Position numbers and translations under genes: made by a program
Shown here: positions 1 through 12,752 of the stretch, one piece after another
Layout of the letters: every line of letters begins with the position of its first letter
Position numbering within the stretch: the first letter of the stretch is position 1
DNA from: Dactylonectria macrodidyma
Lineage: Eukaryota > Ascomycota > Sordariomycetes > Hypocreales > Nectriaceae
Assembly (NCBI GenBank): GCA_020744425.1
Contig: JAGMUV010000004.1
Location: 1,426,001-1,490,000, forward strand
Length of the DNA stretch: 64,000 nt
Direction of reading: 5' to 3'
Notes under the pieces: generated by a model
What the model saw: only the letters and a program-made list of their open reading frames with translations
Databases searched by the model: none
Told to the model about the DNA's origin: nothing

Positions 1-97
1 GTCATAGAAGATGTCATCGCTGTAGGTCTGAATGATTCTAGTGTCTTTTTTCCATGTCCGTACCTTAACTCCAGATTAGAAGAACAGTTCGTATCAC

Positions 98-2178
98 CTA
101 TCTGTGAATTATATCCAGATCATGCTCTCTTTCTCCCTTTTTCGCTTTCCAGGCTGCACTGTGACAAAGTCGAACAAGCTCCATGACGAACTCGCCGATT
201 TCTTGTATTTGCTCAATCTCCTCTCCCGAGAGTCTCTCCGTTGGAATCTTGCGCGCAAGGTTGCTCGCCGATGCCAAGATTTGCAAGTCATTGTCTGCTG
301 GGCTACCGAGAGGGTGTATGAGAATATTAACAAACAGTGGCATAGCAGCCATAGGCGCATAGTGAGACACGACCCAAACCGATTCTTCCTTCCAGAAGTC
401 TACCACAGTTTCCAAGAAGCGGATAATGGAACGGCTAGCCTCCAGGGATAGATCAGCGCTCGAGTGCACTACGCTGTGTAGGTCATCGGGTAGGTTCCTC
501 TCGAAATCACCACACTTTCTGACGGTTGTGTGAATGTAGATCATGGTAAACAGGTAGTCAAGCTGCAAGTTAATGATGCGCGTGCGGTCCTCGGTTCTCA
601 TAGCTGACGGGACTGAAAGAGATGAGTCTGGTGGAACGGATAGTCTCGGGCGATACGGTGGTTCAATAGACAATCGCCATTCCTCGAGCTCGTCATCAAG
701 CTGTCGAACGTGCGACAGGAGCTCGCCCTCTGTGTATTTGAATGCTCGCGGCGAACACAGCTGTCGGCCAGCGCTTTCCTTGATTCTCGCTAGGTAAATG
801 TCTCGCGACTGATTGTACCAGGACTTCTGGTTGCTCCATTCTCCAGGGTCACCGACCTCGCAATAATCGTAGGTAAGCAGCGGCGGGATTCCAGTTCGCA
901 GGGAGGTGTCTTTATCGAAGCAGTAGCATATCCAGAACAGCCTTCGGATGTGAAATCTTGATGGCCCGTCGATTATCGGAATATGTTGTGGTAGAAGGGA
1001 TAGCCCTGACAGGAAGGCATGGCCACCAAGATCACATACCATACGGCATGCGCTTGTAAAGGCTACCGAAGCCTCTCGACATTGTCCTTTCATCTTTTGA
1101 TATGCCCACTGTATTCATTAGCATTGGAATGCTGCGGGGTTTAACTGCCTTCGGCTTACCAGTAGAAGGGTGGCCTGCAGGCTATCCAAGTTTACGGTGC
1201 CATTAATGATAAATAACAAGCGTTTAGCTTCACTGGCGCATTCGTATGGTCCAGGAATAGAATCAGTTTGCCCACCCTCTTGCATGCGACTAACAAACGC
1301 GAACATGACCCAGAGACAAGCTTCCGCTGACGTCCGACTTCCTAGGTCAGGCAACTTGGTGTCATAGGCCCGAGAGATGGTCCCTTCAAGTAGGTCCCTA
1401 TCGAGTACCGGAAATACTTTTGAAGTGTTGGATTCCAAGAAAATACCAACAAAGCGCCTGCAAAGGAACTCTGGAGGTAGCATCCTTGGCTGTGCCGGCA
1501 GTATGGAAATGAGATCCGGCCGCGTGCTGATGGGATTACCGAAGATGTCAAATTTGTCCAAGAACACGCGCTGCCCTGCCCCTTCCGAGATCCATTCCCG
1601 CCCCCGCGACGAAAGGATCCCTACTCCCTTGAAATACCAGTTGTTACCAAGCTGACATCTTGATAACTTGTAACGGGGCTCGAGCTGAGTTGATTGGGTT
1701 GGGGCAGTATGCACAGGAATAGTCAAGACGTCTCTAGCCGGTTGCTCGCTCGTAGTTGCGGTGGGAGGAGTCACATGGTACGAAATATCACTCGACGCCT
1801 GAGCTGATAATCTCTCAGACTCAGGCGACGTGGCGCTGGATGTACGTCTTGCAGCCCTGAGAGCATCTTCGAGCTCTTCTACACGGTTGGAAAGTTCCTG
1901 CACGACATCCGACGTGGCCCTACAGCCTTGTTAGGATTCGATGAAAAGAATTCTCTTCCAGACACGACTTTCCTCTTGTTTGGATTTTTGGGAACGACTC
2001 TCTCAAAGGTGCAAGCTAGGTCGTGGTTGCTGCACCAATCGCAGGGGTCGCCTGACGCTGTGATGACGCATTGAATCTAGGTGCCATCGGCTCAGATGAA
2101 CCCTGGACGGAACGATCGTGCCGAAGCAAAACATACCTTGCGCTTGTAGCATAAGTCGCATGCACGCCGGGGAGGCAT
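98..2178 (-). CDS. Zn2Cys6 fungal transcription factor
   Basis: Nuclear DNA-binding regulator; target genes unknown. Four exons join in frame: 2178-2137, 2076-1964, 1919-1160 and 1108-98, giving 641 aa. The start at 2178 was chosen because it opens directly into the zinc cluster. Exon 1 gives MPPRRACDLCYKRK and exon 2 continues IQC; together the six cysteines follow C-x2-C-x6-C-x8-C-x2-C-x6-C (residues about 7-36), a complete binuclear zinc cluster. A basic stretch (PNKRK) and a short coiled coil (QELSNRVEELEDALR) follow, then the fungal-specific middle-homology region with a GGHAFLSGL-like segment. Introns are 60, 44 and 51 nt; the second donor (GTCTGG) is weak, so that junction is least sure. 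The gene is divergent from the Ca2+-ATPase. No break is visible. The family is certain, the biological role is not. Confidence 0.85.
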
Positions 2179-2744
2179 CGCAATGATGGAGGTTGACGTA
2201 ATCGGAGTGACGGAAACGAGGAGGCTGGAGAGAAGAGGGGAGACGTCGGAGGGACGGAAATCCGAGCTGGGGTGGTCAAGCTACATGTAGCTTGTTTTAT
2301 GATTATATAAGCGGAGGCGGAGGGGGTTACCTCCGTGGATATAGACCTGTATCAAGGTCGTTTACCCCATAGTCTTGGCCCGATCTGATCTGACTCCCAC
2401 GCACAGCCTCTTCTAGCGCCCTCGCTTAGTGACATGCTGTAGCAGCTAGTTGGTTGCAGGTATCAGTCTTTACTCTATCTATATCTTTATTCCTAGTGCA
2501 GGGGTCTCGATTAGTTCAAGATCTGCAAAGCACTGTTGTCAAGATGGAACATTTGTGTGCACACATGCATCCGTAGCGGCCGATTGACTATTCGATTCAG
2601 GCTCTCGATCTGATAATCGAATTAACGTGACGAGATGAGATGTGACGTCCCCTCCCCGGATACCATCCTGGGACAAACTGATATAAATTATACCTTCGCC
2701 GGGCGAGAATCGCGCGTCTCCCTCATGCCTCACTCTCTCACAAC
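2179..2744. promoter_or_regulatory. Divergent promoter region between the Zn2Cys6 gene and the Ca2+-ATPase
   Basis: These 566 bp separate two divergent start codons. A TATA-like run (ATATAAATTATA) lies at about 2681-2692, roughly 55 bp before the ATPase ATG. A CRE-like TGACGTCC lies at about 2642. No further coding sequence was recognised. Any role for these sites is inference. Confidence 0.35.
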
Positions 2745-5700
2745 ATGTCTAGCAACCTGCTTGATCCAAAAACACTGCTCGACCCACGCCAGCGGTCATT
2801 GAGCGATGCCAACACAATAGCCTCCGCCGGCCCGTCGATGAACACCAGCGAGACCACCGCTGCACCAAGTTTCACCGATGCAGACCTCAAGCTGGCTCTC
2901 GCGCCAGACCCTGGCACCGAGGCTGACTTTGAGGTCACCAACAATCCCTTCGACTACAGCCCCGGTCAGCTCAACAAGCTGCTCAATCCCAAGTCTGTGG
3001 ATGCGCTAAGGGCCTTGGGTGGCCTTCAAGGACTTGTTCAAGGTCTTCGTACCGACATCAATACTGGTCTGAGCGTGGACGAGGCCGGGAACGGGAACCA
3101 GGCCACTGGTGAGCATGATAGCTTATTTGCTGCTGATAGGATCCGCGTGTACGGACGCAACCAGCTCCCGCCGAAGAAGCCAAAGTCTATCTGGAGGTTG
3201 GCTTGGATCACTTTCCAGGAACCGGTTCTCATCTTGCTGACGGTGGCTGGTACCATCTCTCTCGCGCTTGGTCTCTACGAGACTTTCGGTACCCATAGGG
3301 AGCCTGGGGCTCCCACGCCTGTCGACTGGGTCGAGGGTGTCGCTATTCTAGCAGCCGTTGTCATTGTTGTAGTTGTCGCATCGCACAATGATTGGCAAAA
3401 GGAAAAGGCTTTCGTCAAACTCAACACTAAGAAAGATGACAGAGAAGTCAAGGTACTCCGGTCTGGCAAGTCGATGCTTATCCACATCAACCAGGTTCTT
3501 GTTGGGGATGTTCTATACCTTGAGCCGGGCGACCTGGTGCCTGTTGATGGCATCTTCATCGATGGACACAATGTCAAGTGTGACGAATCATCTGCGACAG
3601 GTGAATCGGACGCGCTAAAGAAGACTTCCGGCGCGAAGATGTTTGATGAAGCGGACCCGAAGAAGGCAAAGGACTTTGACCCGTTCATCATCTCTGGCTC
3701 GAGAGTAATCGAAGGTAAAAAGGCTCCACCCCATTATTCGGGAACCTGCTAACTTATATTGGTAGGCATGGGAACGTTCCTTTGTACCTCGGTCGGCGTA
3801 TACAGCAGCTTCGGCAAGATCATGATGTCAGTCCGGACAGATATCGAGTCGACGCCCCTACAAAAGAAGTTAGAAGGCCTAGCCGTGGCTATTGCAAAGC
3901 TCGGCGGTGGTGCTTCCTTGTTCATGTTTTTTATCCTCCTTTTCCGCTTCTGTGCCTCTCTCCCGGGGGATGATAGGTCGCCAGAGGACAAGGCGTCCAC
4001 ATTTGTCGATCTTCTGGTAGTGGCTATTGCCATCATTGCTGTCGCTGTGCCCGAGGGTCTGCCTCTTGCTGTAACTCTTGCCCTCGCCTTTGCCACCACA
4101 CGCCTTCTCAAGGAAAACAACCTTGTCAGAGTGCTCAGGGCTTGCGAGACTATGGGCAACGCTACTTGCATTTGCTCAGATAAAACGGGAACTTTGGTAC
4201 GCCATCAACGCCAGATTAATTTGCACACTGACCTGACTTATCGTTAGACTACAAATCAAATGACTGTCGTCGCCGGCTTGTTTGGGGCCTCCAGCTTCAC
4301 TTCTGATGTCTCTTCATGGGCATCATCCTTGTCTCAGGATGTCAAGAAGCTCATCATCCAATCAGTCGCCATTAACTCCACCGCATTCGAGGGAGAGCAG
4401 GATGGCGTCGCAACCTTCATTGGCTCAAAGACGGAAACTGCGCTCCTCAAGCTCGCGAAGGATCATCTTGGCCTGCAAGCTCTGTCAGAAGCCCGGTCCA
4501 ACGAGCAGGTCGTCCACATGGTGCCTTTTGACTCGGCCAACAAGTACATGGCCGCCGTCATCAAGGTGCCGTCGGGCTATAGGCTTCTAATCAAGGGTGC
4601 TTCCGAGATTGTTCTCAGGTTCTGCTCTTCCCAGGTAAACGCGTCATCGACTGGCACTGAGCCCGTTGACCGCCAAGCCGTGGAGGAAACCATCGCTGCG
4701 TACGCGCACAAGTCTCTTCGCACCATTGGTCTGGTGTATAAAGACTTCGAGCAGGATCCTGACCTTGAGATTGAGTCCTTCAACGACATGGTTTTGCTCG
4801 GTGTCGTTGGCATTCAAGATCCGGTTCGCTCTGGTGTTCCCGAAGCCGTACAGAATGCCGTGCGTGCTGGCGTTACGACACGTATGGTAACAGGAGATAA
4901 CGTAATCACTGCCCGAGCCATCGCTACAGAGTGCGGCATCTTCACTGATGGTATTGTTATGGAAGGACCCGAGTTCCGCCGTCTATCTGAGGAGGAGCTC
5001 GACCAGGTTCTCCCTCGGCTGCAGGTTCTTGCTCGTTCGTCCCCGGAGGACAAGCGTATTCTAGTTACCCGTCTCAAAGCCCTCGGGGAGACCGTGGCCG
5101 TAACTGGCGATGGCACTAACGATGCGCCAGCCCTCAAAGCTGCCGATGTTGGTTTCTCTATGGGTATTTCAGGTACTGAAGTAGCCAAGGAGGCGTCTGA
5201 GATCATCCTCATGGATGATAACTTCACCTCGATTGTCACTGCACTGAAGTGGGGGCGAGCTGTCAACGACGCTGTGCAGAAGTTCCTCCAAGTACGTTTT
5301 CTGCAAGTCATAGAGCGTTAAGCAGTGGACTAACCTGACAACCTAGTTCCAAATTACTGTCAACATCACGGCGGTCATTCTCTCGTTCGTCACGTCCATG
5401 TACGATGACAACTTGGAGCCTGTGCTCAAGGCCGTACAACTTCTTTGGGTAAGACAGCTTATCTATGCCTATTTTATTTAACGCTCTTGCTGATTGTTAA
5501 ACAGATCAATTTGATCATGGATACCATGGCTGCTCTTGCCTTGGCCACAGACCCTCCTACAGACGCCATTCTCGACCGACCTCCTCAGCCAAAGTCGGCG
5601 CCGCTGATCACCATGAATGTGAGTTTTTCCTGGCGCCTGAGAAATGGGCAAAAGCTAATTTTCATAGATGTGGAAAATGATCATCGGTCAATCAATCCTC

Positions 5701-6225
5701 CAGCTCGTTATCGTCCTCGTCCTCTATTTCGCAGGTGACAGCATCCTCAACTACGACATTAGCATCCACGATGAGAAGCTGCAGCTCGATACCATCATCT
5801 TTAATGTGTTTGTCTGGATGCAAATTTTCAATGAGCTTAACTGCCGCCGACTCGATAACAAGTTCAACATTTTTACAGGTGTGCACCGTAACTGGTTCTT
5901 CATATTCATCAACCTCATCATGATCGGCCTACAGATTGCCATCATCTTCGTCGGTGGCCGAGTCTTTGATATTCATCCTGATGGTCTGGATGGTCCCCAG
6001 TGGGCTATATCCGTTCTTATCGCGGCATTCAGTCTGCCCTGGGGTATCGTTGTGCGCATTTTCCCCGATGCGTGGTTTGCGAGTACTGTCCATTTTATTG
6101 CACCGCCTTTCGTTATGTCATACAGGCTCCTGGCTAAGGGACTTGGCAAAGTTAGTGCGTCGTTCAAGAGGACTAAGAAGTCGGATGTGGAGCAGCGGTC
6201 ATATTCTGAGAAAGAGACGAGATAG
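2745..6225 (+). CDS. Calcium-transporting P-type ATPase (P2B, PMC1-type)
   Basis: ATP-driven Ca2+ pump, expected in the vacuolar or plasma membrane, removing cytosolic Ca2+. Six exons join cleanly: 2745-3714, 3766-4196, 4248-5291, 5347-5448, 5505-5618 and 5668-6225, giving 1072 aa; introns are 49-56 nt. The N-terminal cytosolic region is followed by M1/M2. The M4 ion-site motif VPEGLP lies at about 418-423, the phosphorylation motif DKTGTLT with Asp462 spans the second intron, and the hinge GDGTNDAP lies at about 754-761 followed by KAADVGFSMGISGTE. C-terminal membrane helices include NLIMDTMAALALATDPP. All catalytic motifs and the usual length of PMC1-type pumps are present, so the gene looks functional. 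Which of the several fungal paralogues it is cannot be told from the sequence alone. Confidence 0.95.
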
Positions 6226-6630
6226 AGTGAGGATAGGACTGAGTTTCTTATGGGTGAGAAGTACCCTAGCCTGGGACTGAGGAACTTTCTGGGTGATTAT
6301 ACTCCCACGGCACCTAGTGAATGTAACGAAGCTGACCTTGAGGTTGAGTAAGTGGGTGCCGACGCAGACATATATTTGTAAGAAACAGAATACATTCACA
6401 TAAATTTCCCATCCTTGCATTCCGTATTCGACGTTGTCGATCACTCATACAATAGCTAGCCATCTGCGTGTCTTAGGCGATAGTCTAGCCCCCCCCCCCA
6501 GAAGTCAAGGTGAATGTTGAACTGGCCAAGTTCATCGGCCCTCTAATCCATCGTGTCGGCCTAGTATGAGATTGTCGTACCCTGTAATATACGCATTTTC
6601 ATCCTCGCTAACCCTCATTCCAATTAGGCT
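6226..6630. other. Intergenic, no gene seen
   Basis: Convergent 3' regions of the Ca2+-ATPase and the GH49 relic. A C homopolymer lies at about 6490-6500. No convincing coding frame. Confidence 0.5.
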
Positions 6631-8264
6631 TTAACCAAGTTGGGCATTGTAATCCTTGAGCAAAGCGTTAAAATTGACGTCTCTTACTGATAAGTCGTAG
6701 CCTTGAAGAGGTGAGATACGGAACAAAACTGGGCAATGTCCTTCGCAAGTTATATCCGAAATTTCGACCGTCAATGTGCGACGGGTTAAAAACTTCTCGC
6801 TCTGATAGTCGGGTAACGTTCCGATAATTGCAGACGGAAGAACGGTCTCGCCCATGAACCAATGGGTGTGAATCACCCTGAGACCTTGGGCAGAAACTCC
6901 AGAGACATCAGGAGGTTTCCAGCCCATTTGAACGACTGGATCGTTGTGGCATTTCTATACCGCCACATCCCGAACCTTCACATTCGAGTGTTGGAGCTTG
7001 GTAGCGTCATCGTTGACATGCCAAAAGCAACCCTTAACGGTGCCAGTATAGATCTGTGGACCGTCAGTCTGAAAATAAAAGGCTCCAACTTGCTTATAGT
7101 CCGAAACCTGTTGTTTGACCTTTTTATCCTCGAGAAATGCACGGCACTTGGAAAACAAGTCTACAGTGTTAAATGGTGGGGCATTGAGAGTTGGGCCAAC
7201 CCAATGCCACGTCTGGGTATCCAGGACTGACTGATGGGGAAAGATTCGAAGTCTAGTGCGATCGCCCTTCTCGGCGACGTAGTTTTTAGCCGTGTTTGCC
7301 ATATAAGCATCATCTTCCCCGGATACCACGCCATGCCCGATAGTATAAAAGCCATTCTTCGAGGTTATGTATTCGAATGCACCCTTGATATATGTCCCAG
7401 ACTCAAAGTAAACATAATTAGTATTGGGGTCTAGTTTGATATGGATCTTGCCCAAGTGGCCATCTTTTTCCATCCAGTAGATACCAGCCTCGAAGTACAG
7501 AGTAGGGTTCGATCTGATGGTCGACTCGGTTATCTTTCCTAGCTTCAGAACTTGCGTGTCCAAAGAAGTCTTAGATGGAATCAGCTTCTTGGGGATAAAT
7601 GGACTAGCGAAGATAAGGGAAGCGTTCCACAGCTCTTCACTAACGAGAACTCCTTCTGATTCCACATATGACTGCCCATTCGAACGATAGGCACAGAGAT
7701 CATTCTAGAATTCAACTGAAAATCTTCAGCCGCTTGCATCATATAGGACAAGTATGACGACTGTGGTCAAGTCTGGGGAGGTGATGGTGTACTTAACATT
7801 AGGAGTATGGATCACAACGTTTGATGCCGGACCAAACTCCGAATTGTCATTTGACTTGATTCGGACTTCAACATCTCGTGAATATTGGAACTGCGTCCAA
7901 GCCATGTTGATTTTGGCGTCCGTCTCAATAGTGATGCCATCACCGTCCTGAAGTTTGTACTCCTGGCCGGGGTTTGCTAAGTAATACATCTTTCCATCCC
8001 CATTCCTTGGAATGGATTCGTAGACGAATGAATCCTGGAACTTCCCCTTTTCGGCAAGACGAACGGACACCGAGTACTTGCGCGACTGGCGGACTTCATT
8101 GGCGGCCACCGGGCCGTGATCATTGACTTGGTGTTTATCGTGCTAACAAGTGTGCAAGCCATTTCTTTCGATGACTGAGAGCCGATGCTTGCAGCCATCG
8201 AGCCGGCTACATGAATAGAAGTGTAAAATGCAATAAGGGGGCCCTCAACCCTCATGATGGGCAA
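6631..8264 (-). pseudogene. GH49 glycosidase (isopullulanase/dextranase-like), interrupted by stops
   Basis: GH49 enzymes are secreted and cut alpha-glucans such as pullulan or dextran. One reading frame carries family sequence from about 8142 down to 6631, including VAANEVRQSRKYSVSV, FVYESIPRNGDGKMYYL, LIFASPFIPKK, NYVYFESGTYIKGAFEY and VIHTHWFMGETVLPSAIIG. The frame contains in-frame stops at 8143-8145 (TAG), 7726-7728 (TGA), 7705-7707 (TAG) and 6955-6957 (TAG), with no net frameshift between them. The first and last lie where the family has tryptophan (before HD near the N terminus, and before KCHND), so TGG to TAG is likely. The candidate start at 8264 with a signal-like N terminus is in a different frame; an intron ending at the 8143 TAG could join it but would not rescue the later stops. 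The C terminus ends early. Calling it a pseudogene is firm; the exact substrate is not known. Confidence 0.8.
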
Positions 8265-9109
8265 AATAAAAAGAATTGCGTGCTAGGAGACGTGTCTCCA
8301 AGAGAATGATGTTGAGAGTAGAGAGTGATGTCTGGTCTGCTGGTTGTAGGGTGCGTCTAATATATTTCGCGGAAGATGGTGCTTTACGGCATATTCACGC
8401 GGTTCTCTCCGGGAGCCATATCCTGTCTTGGTGATCCTGAGAGACCGAACAAAATAGAGTTGTGAAGGGACGCGGGGGAACAACGGAGAAGTCGCTAAAA
8501 GGCGGGGAATGACTTAAAGCCTTATGTGGCCAGGCTTCATCAACTGATCTCACTTTTGGCAAGGTCTGGGCCGCTAATAACACCAAGGAGTAGTTAGATT
8601 ATGACGGGCATTTTAGGTGCGTTCGATGAGTAAACCTAGACGATCACGAGCGGGCCTCTCGACTAGGTAATTGGCCGTAGGGCAGGATAGTTGATTTGTG
8701 GCGTGCTGGTGCTCTCTATTGTTTTGAACGAGGTACTTCTCAAATCCGAGCTCGTACCATATCCTTGAGTAACTAGGAGCGAGACACCTTCACAAGGCAG
8801 AATCACAACATGAATTCACGAGTCCCATATTCCACTTGCGGATCTATCAGCTGACCCCTATTTCGGACCCAGGAGACTCACCAATATTCTGCCCCTTTGT
8901 TAGAGTGGTGGTCAAATGTTTCATTTCTTTGACTTACGAGGTTTAAATCGGATGTTTCTATGCAGGGACCCAACTGGGATCGCGTGGATGCTACATCATG
9001 TTGTTTCGATGTTGATGACACTATGCAGCGTGCCTTGGGACAGGTCTCGGGGCTGGTTCATTGATGTCAATTTGCTATATGTCACTCTCGCTTTGCTCTT
9101 TAACTACAG
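8265..9109. other. Intergenic, no gene recognised
   Basis: Short open frames on both strands have no recognisable family features. Probably the former 5' region of the GH49 gene plus spacer. Confidence 0.4.
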
Positions 9110-9720
9110 TCAGCTATTACTCCCTTGATCTAGCACTAAAAATGCCTCAAATGGCCTTAATGACAGGGTCTGGCCACGGAGCTCGTTGAGAGCTTCGTAG
9201 TTGGCCAAAACTAACGTGCCGCGTTGCAAACTCGCCACCAGTTTCATCAACATCGACACAGACAGCTCCTGATGGGTGTCCGTAAAGTTCGCCACAATTA
9301 TAGCAGTAGCAGTCTTCCAATTCGCCTATAACAAAAAAATCGACGGGTGGTCGTGATCCATCACGTCGAATTTTCCATAGATAAACACAGCCCAGTGCTG
9401 GCGACGTAGCTCAAGGACACGGCGCCAGTGAGAGAAGACACTCATGGGATCTGTAACCTGGTCTTCGGCATTCCATAGCATATAATCGCCATTGACGCGT
9501 ATCCAGTGAACACCAGTGCTGAAGCCCCCGTTGGGTTTTGAGTTCCACTATAACACCTGGCTTAGCGAAGATCTCGACGGCAGTGAATTTCAGAAGAAAC
9601 TGACCTGGTAAGGTATTTGCTACCGCGGCCCTCCTAGATGTTGGCCGTTTTAGACTGGTCGTAGGCCCGATGTGGCTCGTAGGCGCGCCCGACGCGGCGA
9701 GGTTGATGTCGTCGAACATA
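9110..9720 (-). pseudogene. GH13 alpha-glucosidase (maltase-type) C-terminal remnant
   Basis: Intact relatives hydrolyse terminal alpha-1,4-glucose from maltose and malto-oligosaccharides. Reading the minus strand downward from about 9550 gives TAG-WNSKPNGGFSTG, then WIRVNGDYMLWNAEDQV, DPMSVFSHWRRVLELRRQH, FIYGKFD and, after another in-frame TAG near 9326, NWKTATAIIVANFTDTHQE and LANYEALNELRG plus LSLRPFEAF. These are the late part of the GH13 barrel and the C-terminal beta domain of fungal maltases. The stop before WNS falls where PMQW is expected, so CAG to TAG is likely. Upstream catalytic parts are not recognisable. It lies close to the GH49 relic on the same strand. Confidence 0.65.
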
Positions 9721-10737
9721 AGAGAAGCATAGCGGTGCGCAACGGACGTGACGAAGATGATTTATGACTCGAGGTCGCTGGTGCTGCTCTTTTCCATCAT
9801 CTTAGGCAGGAGAGCGGTGAGCGCGAATAATATCACTGGTCTCGCCTTTTACGTCTGAACATAAAAGTATCGGCCGCCTCGCGACTACGTAACTGGCGTC
9901 CCATCTCCTTGGACATATTATGAAACATCGAAACCTAGGCAGCTAGCGACTTAGATGAAACCTTTCGGCTCAGCGAGGCTCTGCAATCACATCAGACTCT
10001 GCTGCCTTTGGATGGACGCATACCACTTGGAGAGTCTCTTGAAGGTTGGGATTAATCAGAGATTAAATTAAACATGAAAGCACTGCCACGGTTGTGCTCC
10101 GCACGACTGATTCTCCACCACATGTACGGTTGCGACGAGCCAGACGTCCGGTTAGATCCCGAGAGGCTCCAACTCGAAACTGAGATTGCCGCATATCTCA
10201 ATCCAGGGGGTAATGGACCTGGCGGCGAATCAGGTGCCCAAGATGGCTCAGCTTGTCATCGAGAACAAAACTGAGGTAGAAGCTAGTGAACTTGAAACAG
10301 AATTTTGGCCTTATTTTTTTTTGGGGGGGGGGGCAGGCGGCGCTTAAAATGCGAGAGGAGGTTTGGGGGCGGTGGGTAAGCGCGATGCCGTACCAGTAGG
10401 GATCCGGATGCCCTACGAAGGACTCCGTCGTCCAGGGTCATGTTTCATCTGCCCCATGGGCCATTGGTTCGCCGACTTGCCCGAGGCCCCGGAAGCCCTT
10501 GCAGCCGGAAGAATTCTGCCCACCGCGAAGGAAGGCCCTTCACTCAGCGAGTCTACCATATGCCGTGCTTATGGAGGCAACCCTTTACGGCCACCAAAAT
10601 TGGGTACCATTTATACGCCCTGCCGCTGCTCTCGAAACCTAGTTTTGTCTCAGTCCCTCCCTAACAACGTCCGATCGTGCCTCTGTAATATCTTCTTCCT
10701 GCTCTACAACCGGGCTAGTCGGACGACTCCCGCCAAC
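9721..10737. other. Intergenic, no gene recognised
   Basis: Contains a T-then-G homopolymer at about 10310-10332. An open frame runs into the following gene from 10363 but has no recognisable protein features before the ATG at 10738. May hold decayed 5' parts of the GH13 relic. Confidence 0.4.
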
Positions 10738-12752
10738 ATGACATCTCCATCGACGGTGCCGCTGGATTCGCTTCTCCTGGGGCTGCACGAGTCGCGCCCA
10801 ACACCGACGACGCCAACAAACCCCAAATGTGGGAATCGCCAACCGAAGGGCGGCTTCGTTCAGCAATGGTGGACCGAGCCACGGCGGGAAGCCTGGGCAG
10901 ATTTGAGAGCTGCAGAATGGGGACGTGGCGCTCTCTGGTTTCTGCTCCTCTTATGGATGCTCGCTCTTGTGTGTGTCGTCATAACGATCCCTATCATAAC
11001 ATCGCTCGCTGTGGTAGACGTGTCCGCTTGTCGACCGGATGGCTCGTTTAGCCCGTACACGGGCTACAGTTTCTGGGACTTTTCCGGATTCTTCCAAATA
11101 ACTCTTCCATTTGGGTCCCTGACCTTTACCCAGGCAAAAGTCATCGATATTGCTTGGGATTTGGTGAGTGTTCTTCGCCTGGCAACGTTTGTCTAGACAA
11201 AAAGGACTAATAGTGCTCGGCTCTTCAGGCTGTTGGCAGAGTTGGACAGTCTATTTTGGCTTACTATTCCTGGAACGCCTTCTCCTCATACGTATGGAGC
11301 TCTATGGATACGGGCCCGGTCACGTATGATACCTTCTTCACTGTTTATCTGGAGGACGAGGCCTCCCTCAGATCGACGGCCAAGATGATACGCGACTTTT
11401 CCACCCGGCGAGGACTTCGCTCGAAACTTGCCATGACTTTCATCATCATTACCATGGTATATGTCCTGGCGTGGCCGACTCTCGCCAGTGCCATGACTGG
11501 GTACACTTCAGCGAGTGAGGCCTTTGTCATCGACAATTATCAGAACCTGATTTCCTTTTCCAGCTTTACTCCAGTGGCATATGTCATACACGACGGGTGG
11601 AGGCTCAATCTCACGGGAAACCACCTAGTCTCATACATCGAAAGCACCTCTTCGTACAGTGAGGCAATTCCCAAGATAGCTGACCTTCAGTTCTGGTAGG
11701 CTAACCAAAGTGAAGAGGAGCCAATGATGATGATCGGTAGCACTCCCGGCGCCACCTCTTGTAGTGCATATCCTAGTCTCTCCGATCCATGTAGCCTGGC
11801 ACAGAATGTGTCAGAATGTACGTTCAAGTCAACCCAGTGGGCCCCATGAAGTCGAGTGCCCAGTGTTAACTAACTGATTCCTTAACACAAGATGTCGCAA
11901 GGCATGGGTTTCTCGGTCTCGATGCTAATGGTGCCGTGAATGATATCGAGACGCGATTGATGGGGACGACTCTGAGGCCGGCTCTCAATATTTCTGCTTT
12001 TTACTTGGATCCCTTAGGTCCCTACTCTGGCAATAACTGGACGGATCCTCGGGTGAATAGGCAGCCGTATTCGAATAGCTCCAACATGGTTTTCACCATC
12101 GTTGATTCCAACGATACCTACACCATTGGATACATCGTGGACAAGGGCAGTTGTCAAGCTCTTGGGGTAGGTGCTCTACTCAACCCCTGATATTGCGCGC
12201 TTGTTGCTACCCTTGGCTGACACGCGACAGGCATATCAGTGGGGTTTTTCGTTCCTGCAGCTATTCATAGGAGTGCTTCTCATGTTCTTCTGGACAATGG
12301 CGATGTGGCTCATGTGGCTTATGGCGCACAAGGAGTTAGAGCAGCGGAACGGTATCGAAATCCCTGGCAAATACAAGGCTGTGCTCGATTTGGCCACCGC
12401 CTTAAATCAAGAGTTGTCGAGCATTGGCGAGGCACCTAATTCTCTGACCAATAAACAGCTCAGACACCGCATCGAGACGCAGCTGGACGAGGGAAGGGTT
12501 AAGACGGATACGCCATTCCCCATTGCCAGGTACAGCTTCCGAACGAATTTGTGGGGGTGGATCAAGAAGGAGAAATGGTGGCTTGTCTTGCTGCTGATTT
12601 GCGGGCCATGTGTAGCTGGGCCAACAGCACCCATCTTCATTGGCGTTCTCGCCGCGCTAGCGATTGGTCGGACAAGGAAGAGTCGCGTCTTGATGATTGT
12701 GTGCGGTCTTGTTATCGCTACACCTCCCACTATAGTGGTGCCGCTCGCCTGA
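10738..12752 (+). CDS. Multi-pass membrane protein of unknown function, with one internal TAG
   Basis: I do not recognise a named family. Four exons join in frame: 10738-11163, 11229-11817, 11892-12166 and 12231-12752 (603 codons). The start at 10738 precedes a Pro/Ser/Thr-rich N terminus. Predicted membrane helices include WFLLLLWMLALVCVVITIPI (about residues 64-83), MTFIIITMVYVLAWPTL, and in the last exon WGFSFLQLFIGVLLMFFW and LVLLLICGPCVAGP. Between them is a probable outside loop with several N-x-S/T sites. A TAG at 11697-11699 (after QFW) interrupts an otherwise continuous frame: coding-like sequence continues to the next good donor and joins the downstream exons. The stop could be a recent nonsense mutation, a sequence error or read-through; no intron of sensible size removes it. 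If real, the product ends about half way, before the last helices. Confidence 0.55.

Noticed and set aside
8916..9128. Hydrophobic 70-residue plus-strand frame
   Set aside because: No start context, no family, and it runs into the GH13 relic on the other strand.
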